Positions 6,147 through 9,869 of a DNA stretch of 9,869 nt are shown one piece after another; within the stretch, counting starts at the first letter, position 1, and every line of letters begins with the position of its first letter. The notes beneath the pieces were generated by a model, which saw only the letters and a program-made list of their open reading frames with translations, made no database searches and had not been told where the DNA came from. A program made the position numbers and the translations under genes. The DNA comes from JBQCHF01 sp051953655 (GTDB taxonomy: Bacteria; Actinomycetota; Actinomycetes; Motilibacterales; Motilibacteraceae). The DNA is taken from contig JBQCIO010000260.1 in assembly GCA_051953655.1 (NCBI GenBank), positions 1 through 9,869 of the forward strand, in the 5' to 3' direction.

Positions 6147-6152
6147 GAGGAG
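6147..6152 (+). promoter_or_regulatory. Ribosome binding site of fbaA
   Basis: GAGGAG lies 7 nt before the GTG at 6160 and decides this start over an in-frame ATG further upstream. Confidence 0.75.
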
Positions 6153-6159
6153 TGCTGAC

Positions 6160-7182
6160 GTGCCCATCGCCACCCCCGAGGTCTACGCCGAGATGATCGC
6201 CCGCGCGAAGGCCGGCGCCTTCGCCTACCCGGCGATCAACTGCACCTCGTCGCAGACCATCGTCGCCGCGATCCGCGGCTTCGCCGAGGCCGAGTCCGAC
6301 GGCATCGTGCAGGTCTCCTGGGGCGGCGCGGAGTTCGCCTCCGGCCAGCTGGTCAAGGACATGGTCACCGGCGCGTCCGCCCTGGCCGAGTTCGCCCACG
6401 TCGTCGCCGCCAAGTACGACGTCAACATCGCGCTGCACACCGACCACTGCCCGAAGGACAAGCTCGACGGGTTCATGCGCCCGCTCATCGACATCTCGCG
6501 CGAGCGGGTGGCGAACGGGCAGGAGCCGCTGTTCCAGTCGCACATGTGGGACGGCTCGGCGGTGGAGCTGCACGAGAACCTCGACATCGCCGAGGAGCTG
6601 CTCGAGAAGTCCGCGCAGGCCAAGACGATCCTCGAGATCGAGATCGGCGTCGTCGGCGGCGAGGAGGACGGCATCGAGGCCAAGGAGAACGCCAAGCTCT
6701 ACTCCACGCCCGAGGACGGCCTCGCCACGGTCGAGAAGCTGGGCCTGGGCGAGCGCGGCCGCTACCTGGTGGCCGCCACCTTCGGCAACGTGCACGGCGT
6801 CTACAAGCCGGGCAACGTCAAGCTGCGCCCGTCGATCCTCAAGGAGATCCAGGACGCCGTCGGCGCCAAGTACGGCAAGGACAAGCCGCTCGACCTGGTC
6901 TTCCACGGCGGCTCCGGCTCGCTCCTGTCCGAGATCCGCGAGGCCCTGGACTACGGCGTCGTGAAGATGAACGTCGACACCGACACCCAGTACGCCTTCA
7001 CCCGCCCGATCGTCGACCACATGTTCAAGAACTACGACGGCGTCCTGAAGGTGGACGACGAGGTCGGCAACAAGAAGGCCTACGACCCGCGCACCTACGG
7101 CAAGCTCGCCGAGGCCGGCATGGCCCAGCGCGTCGTCGTCGCCTGCGAGAACCTGCGCAGCACGGGCACCAAGATCAAGTAA
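6160..7182 (+). CDS. fbaA: Class II (zinc-dependent) fructose-1,6-bisphosphate aldolase
   Basis: The 340-residue cytoplasmic enzyme of glycolysis and gluconeogenesis performs the same reversible aldol cleavage as the preceding gene, but with a zinc-polarised carbonyl. The family residues are all visible: HTDHC (93-97) with catalytic D95 and zinc ligand H96; EIEIGVVGGEEDG (159-171) with zinc ligand E161 and the mobile-loop acids; FGNVHGVYKPGNVKL (208-222) with zinc ligand H212; HGGSGS (249-254) with zinc ligand H249; and NVDTDTQYAFT (271-281), which binds phosphate and substrate. Length and motifs fit the E. coli FbaA-like (class IIA) group used by most actinobacteria. The GTG start has a GAGGAG site; the ATG at 6076 would add unrelated residues. 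Codon use is extremely biased to C-ending codons, which suggests high expression. A double-hairpin element begins 19 nt after its stop. Confidence 0.97.
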   Translation: MPIATPEVYAEMIARAKAGAFAYPAINCTSSQTIVAAIRGFAEAESDGIVQVSWGGAEFASGQLVKDMVTGASALAEFAHVVAAKYDVNIALHTDHCPKDKLDGFMRPLIDISRERVANGQEPLFQSHMWDGSAVELHENLDIAEELLEKSAQAKTILEIEIGVVGGEEDGIEAKENAKLYSTPEDGLATVEKLGLGERGRYLVAATFGNVHGVYKPGNVKLRPSILKEIQDAVGAKYGKDKPLDLVFHGGSGSLLSEIREALDYGVVKMNVDTDTQYAFTRPIVDHMFKNYDGVLKVDDEVGNKKAYDPRTYGKLAEAGMAQRVVVACENLRSTGTKIK

Positions 7183-7195
7183 CCCCGGCCCCGGC

Positions 7196-7273
7196 CGGAA
7201 CGATCACGGCCCCGTGATCCTTTGTCGCCGCCCCCGTGGGATTACGCGGGGGCGGCGACAACGTGATGGGGGC
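7196..7273 (+). repeat. Left arm of 78-bp inverted repeat flanking the orphan gene
   Basis: This arm matches the reverse complement of 8383-8460 at 72 of 78 positions by hand alignment, with no gaps. Two mismatches fall between the two palindromes and four in the hairpin loop, so both stems are preserved. The arm begins 13 nt after the fbaA stop and points toward the enclosed gene. Confidence 0.93.
7202..7261 (+). terminator. Bipartite double-palindrome element, copy 2 (fbaA terminator)
   Basis: GATCACGG-CC-CCGTGATC (7202-7219) is followed after 2 nt by a perfect 15-bp stem, TTGTCGCCGCCCCCG (7222-7236) with its complement at 7247-7261, around a 10-nt loop containing GGGATTA. It is very stable and well placed to end fbaA transcription. 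There is no U-tract. The gap 7183-7378 otherwise holds only the leader of the next gene. Confidence 0.75.
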
Positions 7274-7365
7274 GGTACGGCCTCGCGCCGTCCACAGCCT
7301 CGCTGAAGCCCCGCCACTGTCCACAGCAGTCGTCTCCGTCGCTGCCGACCCTGCTCCGAGGCGTG

Positions 7366-7371
7366 CACCAT
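7366..7371 (+). promoter_or_regulatory. Weak candidate -10 for the orphan nuclease-like gene
   Basis: CACCAT ends 7 nt before the ATG at 7379, the same spacing as the TAGGCT-type hexamers elsewhere in the window, and no good Shine-Dalgarno lies between. The match to TANNNT is poor. Confidence 0.3.
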
Positions 7372-7378
7372 CCGGCGC

Positions 7379-8362
7379 ATGACGGCAGCGCACGAGCTGG
7401 GCCTTCCATCGTTGGGCCAGGTCTTCTACCGCAAGCAGGCCCTCGCCGCCGGCTGGTCCGCGGGCGAGATCCGACGCAAGCTCGACCGCGGCGAATGGGT
7501 GCGAGCGCGTCACGGCGCCTACGCCGAGACATCCTTCTGGGAGCACCTCGACGAGCACGGCCGGCACCTGCTCGTCGCCCGCGCGGCGGTGGGGGCGGTC
7601 GGTGGCCGCTCGGTCCTGTGCGGGCCGACGGCCGCAGTGCTGCACCGTCTGCCGGACCACGATCTCGACCTGTCCGCCGTGCATCTGTGGCGGTCCGACG
7701 AGCGGCACGGTCGTGTGGGGGCAGGCGTGCGCCACCATCAGGGTGAGATGTCGCCCGACGACGTCTGTGTGAGGGACGGGCTGCTCGTCACCTCGGTCGC
7801 GCGAACGGCGGTCGACGTCGCCCGCACCTCGTCCCTCGCCACCGGCCTCGTCGTGACGGACGCGGCGCTGCGCCGAGCCAGCCCGGCGGAGGTGCGCGAG
7901 GTGCTCGAACGTCAGCGATCGTGGTCCGGAGCCGCCGCTGCCGCCCGGGTGGTCCAGATGTCCGACGGCCGCTCGGAGTCCGTGGGTGAGTCGCTCGGCC
8001 GGCTGGTCGTCGTCAGTGGAGGACTGCCGGTCCCCGAGCTGCAGGTGGACATCCGGGACGACGCCGACCGGCTGGTGGGTCGTGTCGACTTCCTGTTCAG
8101 GGAGCAGCGGACCATCGGCGAGTTCGACGGCAGGGACAAGTACGGCCGGTCGAGCAGCTCGGACCCGCGTGCCGCCGACCCCCGGCTCGATCCCGGGCGC
8201 AGCGACGACCCGGGGGAGCGCGTCTGGCGGGGGAAGCTCAGAGAGGATGCGTTGCGGAACCTGGGCTTCGAGGTCGTCCGGTTCGTCTGGGCGGAGCTGT
8301 GGACGCCCGCGGTCATCATCGAGCGGTTCGAGCGGGCCTTCCGCCGGGCGGCCTCGCGCTGA
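7379..8362 (+). CDS. Orphan AbiEi-antitoxin-like/DUF559-type putative nuclease
   Basis: The 327-residue protein resembles the widespread actinobacterial group with an N-terminal winged-helix domain like AbiEi antitoxins (about 10-50; YRKQALAAGWSAGEIRRKL, then GEWVRARHGAY). A middle domain follows (LCGPTAAVLHRLP, about 80-92; LLVTSVARTAVDVAR, 135-149). The C-terminal Vsr/DUF559-like domain (about 197-320) carries restriction-nuclease-fold candidates: E204 in GESLG, D237 in VGRVDFLF, E248 and D250 in GEFDGRDKYG, then KLREDALRNLGFEVVRFVW (from 286). Nuclease activity is inferred. No AbiEii-type toxin gene is adjacent, so it is an orphan. Codons such as AGA, GAA, ACA and TTG appear more often than in the aldolase genes, and the gene is bracketed by 78-bp inverted repeats, both suggestive of acquisition. 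The ATG has no clear Shine-Dalgarno. Its role (defence, mobility or regulation) is unknown. Confidence 0.8.
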   Translation: MTAAHELGLPSLGQVFYRKQALAAGWSAGEIRRKLDRGEWVRARHGAYAETSFWEHLDEHGRHLLVARAAVGAVGGRSVLCGPTAAVLHRLPDHDLDLSAVHLWRSDERHGRVGAGVRHHQGEMSPDDVCVRDGLLVTSVARTAVDVARTSSLATGLVVTDAALRRASPAEVREVLERQRSWSGAAAAARVVQMSDGRSESVGESLGRLVVVSGGLPVPELQVDIRDDADRLVGRVDFLFREQRTIGEFDGRDKYGRSSSSDPRAADPRLDPGRSDDPGERVWRGKLREDALRNLGFEVVRFVWAELWTPAVIIERFERAFRRAASR

Positions 8363-8382
8363 GCAGCCCGACGAGCCGGTCA

Positions 8383-8460
8383 GCCCCCATCACGTTGTCG
8401 CCGCCCCCACGGCATTCCACGGGGGCGGCGACAAGTGATCACGGGGCCGTGATCGTTCCG
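8383..8460 (-). repeat. Right arm of 78-bp inverted repeat flanking the orphan gene
   Basis: This is the inverted copy of 7196-7273 (72 of 78 positions identical by hand alignment). Its outer end lies 12 nt from the stop of the alpha/beta hydrolase gene, mirroring the 13 nt at the fbaA side, and its inner end lies 20 nt after the stop of the orphan gene. Confidence 0.93.
8395..8454 (-). terminator. Bipartite double-palindrome element, copy 3 (convergent terminator)
   Basis: Read on the minus strand, GATCACGG-CC-CCGTGATC (8454-8437) is followed after 2 nt by a perfect 14-bp stem (8434-8421 with 8408-8395) around a 12-nt loop. It lies between the convergent orphan gene and the hydrolase gene and can fold in both transcripts. 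The loop differs from copy 2 while the stems are the same. Confidence 0.75.
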
Positions 8461-8472
8461 ACGCGGGCCGGC

Positions 8473-9375
8473 TCAGACCACCCCCGCGAGGAAGCTGCGC
8501 ACGGCGTCCAGGTAGGCCTCCTGCTCCTCCACGAACGGCATGTGGCCGCTGCGCTCGAAGACCACGGCCCGGCCGTCGGGGACGCCGGCGGCGATGACAC
8601 CGGCGGCGTCGGCGGGGCAGGTGCGGTCGTGCCGGCCGGCCAGTGCGAGCAGCGGGGAGGTCACCGCGCCGAGCCGGTCCTCGACGTCGAGGCCGCCGTA
8701 GCCGCTGGCCGCCATCGCGCGCAGGACGTCGGGGGCGTAGACGGTGCCGGCGGTGCGGCGCTGGTAGTCGGCGATCCGTGGGTCCAGCGGGTCGGCGAAG
8801 TGGAAGGGCTCCTGGTCGTGCATCAGCTCGGCGAACTCCTCCGGGGTGGACACCGACTCCTCCCGGGCCCAGGACGCCGCCACCTGCTCGCGCAGGTGCT
8901 CGGGCTCGAACGTGGCCAGGTTCGCCTCGACGCCGTCGAGCCAGCCGAACGAGGGCACCCCGCAGGAGACGACGGTGGCTACCGCTGCACCCGGCAGCGA
9001 CACCGCGTGGGCCAGCGCCACGAAGGCGCCGTAGGAGTGACCCAGCACGGCGTAGCGCCCACCGAGCGCCTTCCCGAGCGCGTCGACGTCGCGCGCCATC
9101 TGGTCGATCGTCCAGGTGGCCGGGTCGCTGTCCCGGTCGGAGAGCCCCTGCGCCCGCAGGTCCACGAGCACCAGGCGCACCAGGTCGCCCAGCGGGTCGA
9201 GGTAGTCCGCGAACTCGTGGTGGTCCAGCCCGGGGCCGCCGTGCAGCACGAGCAGCGGCACGGCGTCCTCCCGCCCGCGCTCGACGACCCACAGCCGGGT
9301 GTCGCCGACGTCGACGTGACGACCGGTGGACGAGCTGGTGGACGAGCTGGCGGACAGGCTCTCGGGCGCGCTCAT
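8473..9375 (-). CDS. Alpha/beta-hydrolase, proline iminopeptidase-like
   Basis: The 300-residue alpha/beta-hydrolase has a complete catalytic set: oxyanion-type HGGPG (45-49), nucleophile elbow GHSYG with S114, acid D250 in AGRHDRTCP, and H278 in SGHMPF. A helical cap lies between about 140 and 215. HGGPG next to GHSYG is typical of the S33 proline iminopeptidase-like group, which also includes esterases and haloperoxidase-like proteins, so the substrate is not assignable. The protein is probably cytoplasmic; the N-terminus has a Ser/Thr-rich tract (6-17), partly from a 12-bp tandem duplication at 9326-9349, but no signal peptide. The ATG at 9375 is chosen because CAGGCT lies 8 nt upstream and homology starts soon after; the frame remains open beyond it without protein-like content. 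It diverges from the DUF3151 gene and converges on the orphan gene. Confidence 0.9.
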   Translation of the reverse strand: MSAPESLSASSSTSSSTGRHVDVGDTRLWVVERGREDAVPLLVLHGGPGLDHHEFADYLDPLGDLVRLVLVDLRAQGLSDRDSDPATWTIDQMARDVDALGKALGGRYAVLGHSYGAFVALAHAVSLPGAAVATVVSCGVPSFGWLDGVEANLATFEPEHLREQVAASWAREESVSTPEEFAELMHDQEPFHFADPLDPRIADYQRRTAGTVYAPDVLRAMAASGYGGLDVEDRLGAVTSPLLALAGRHDRTCPADAAGVIAAGVPDGRAVVFERSGHMPFVEEQEAYLDAVRSFLAGVV

Positions 9376-9383
9376 GGAGCGGA

Positions 9384-9389
9384 AGCCTG
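9384..9389 (-). promoter_or_regulatory. Putative -10 of a leaderless hydrolase promoter
   Basis: CAGGCT on the minus strand ends 8 nt before the ATG at 9375, with no Shine-Dalgarno between. It is a one-base variant of the TAGGCT hexamers at pyrE and the DUF4115 gene. Confidence 0.4.
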
Positions 9390-9439
9390 CCCTACCCCCG
9401 CCGGGGCGGCCCGCCGGGGCGGCACCTGCGGCTGACCGG

Positions 9440-9445
9440 CAGGAT
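9440..9445 (+). promoter_or_regulatory. Putative -10 of a leaderless DUF3151 promoter
   Basis: CAGGAT is followed by six Gs and the ATG at 9452. The G-run is too close to the start to be a normal Shine-Dalgarno, so leaderless initiation is the simpler reading. Confidence 0.4.
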
Positions 9446-9451
9446 GGGGGG

Positions 9452-9869
9452 ATGCCCGAGAACCTGCTCGCCGGACCCCCGCCCACGCTGCTGCCCGACG
9501 ACCCCGGGCCGCGGGAGCAGCTCGCGGCGGGGGAGGACCCCGCGCGGGTGGCCGCCGCCACGCCGACGTCGAGCCTGGCCTGGGCGGTGCTCGCCGAGGC
9601 GGCGCTGCGCGACGCCAGTGACGTCGAGGCCTACGCCTATGCCCGCACCGGCTACCACCGGGGGCTCGACGCGCTGCGCCGCAGCGGGTGGAAGGGGCAC
9701 GGCCCGGTGCCGTGGGCGCACGTGCCCAACCAGGGGTTCCTGCGCGCGCTCGGCGCGCTGGCGGAGGCCGCGGCGCGGATCGGTGAGGCGGACGAGGCCG
9801 AGCGGTGCGGCACCTTCCTGGCCGACTGCGACCCGGCGGCCCCGGACGCGGTGACCGCGCTGCGAGCCT
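9452..9869 (+). CDS. DUF3151-family protein, cut by the window edge
   Basis: The 139 codons from the ATG at 9452 run off the right end without a stop. The sequence is that of the actinobacterial DUF3151 family: an opening MPENLLAGPPPTLLP, then a helical repeat-like body with SLAWAVLAEAAL, EAYAYARTGYHRGLDALR, GWKGHGPVPWAHVPNQGFLRAL and ERCGTFLADCDP. The function of the family is unknown, and no enzyme motif is visible. Full members are about 140-145 residues, so only a few residues are likely missing. It lies near fba in this window as in M. tuberculosis (Rv0360c near Rv0363c, from memory), which supports a conserved neighbourhood into which the orphan gene and hydrolase were placed. It diverges from the hydrolase gene across 76 bp. 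Confidence 0.85.
   Translation, partial: MPENLLAGPPPTLLPDDPGPREQLAAGEDPARVAAATPTSSLAWAVLAEAALRDASDVEAYAYARTGYHRGLDALRRSGWKGHGPVPWAHVPNQGFLRALGALAEAAARIGEADEAERCGTFLADCDPAAPDAVTALRA

Noticed and set aside
7280..7378. Two GTCCACAG words in the leader of the orphan gene as possible operator sites
   Set aside because: Eight-base repeats in a short leader are not significant alone, and no symmetry or wider conservation can be shown here.
8299..9435. 378-codon plus-strand frame opposite the alpha/beta-hydrolase
   Set aside because: The hydrolase on the other strand has a full catalytic triad; this frame shows no domain and runs through the inverted-repeat arm.
1..9869. CRISPR array, tRNA, rRNA or riboswitch
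   Set aside because: No regularly spaced direct repeats, cloverleaf-like sequence or known riboswitch core was recognised on either strand by eye.

Overview
The window is very GC-rich DNA with strong G/C bias at third codon positions. Gene content and order are those of an actinobacterium: CoxG, PyrE, a DedA protein, a SpoU/TrmH methyltransferase, class II aldolase and a DUF3151 gene. From memory, Mycobacterium tuberculosis keeps homologues of most of these in the same chromosomal neighbourhood (around Rv0360c to Rv0382c), so most of the window looks like conserved core chromosome. The style resembles Geodermatophilaceae, but that is a guess. The first ~95 bases are homopolymer-rich and look like a poor contig end.

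Layout. On the left, coxG (+) converges on a minus-strand block that is transcribed in the order RodZ-C/DUF4115-like anchored protein, dedA, pyrE. A trmH-type RNA methyltransferase (+) diverges from that block and converges, 6 bp apart, on a secreted or anchored FG-GAP-like protein (-). That gene diverges across 217 bp from two fructose-1,6-bisphosphate aldolases in tandem, first a class I (FbaB/DhnA type) and then a class II (FbaA). Next comes an orphan gene for an AbiEi-like/DUF559-like putative nuclease, enclosed by two long inverted repeats. The right end has an alpha/beta hydrolase (-) divergent from a DUF3151 gene (+) that runs off the edge.

Function. The two aldolases catalyse the same glycolytic/gluconeogenic step by unrelated chemistries, which suggests flexibility with zinc supply or flux direction. 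CoxG points to a CO-dehydrogenase cluster just left of the window. PyrE is de novo pyrimidine synthesis. The rest are envelope or RNA-modification housekeeping genes of uncertain role.

Regulation. Six genes (pyrE, dedA, the DUF4115 gene, trmH, the hydrolase and DUF3151) have a TANNNT/CANNNT hexamer, mostly TAGGCT-like, exactly 6-8 nt upstream of the start codon and no convincing Shine-Dalgarno, so they are probably leaderless. A weaker match precedes the orphan gene. The other four genes have good Shine-Dalgarno sites.

Most unusual structure. A bipartite double-palindrome element occurs three times (941-1004, 7202-7261, and 8395-8454 inverted), each time shortly after a stop codon with its GATCAC half nearest that stop. 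The last two copies sit in 78-bp inverted repeats, matching at 72 of 78 positions by hand alignment, that bracket the orphan nuclease-like gene. They could be a repeated terminator family, the ends of a small mobile unit, or both.
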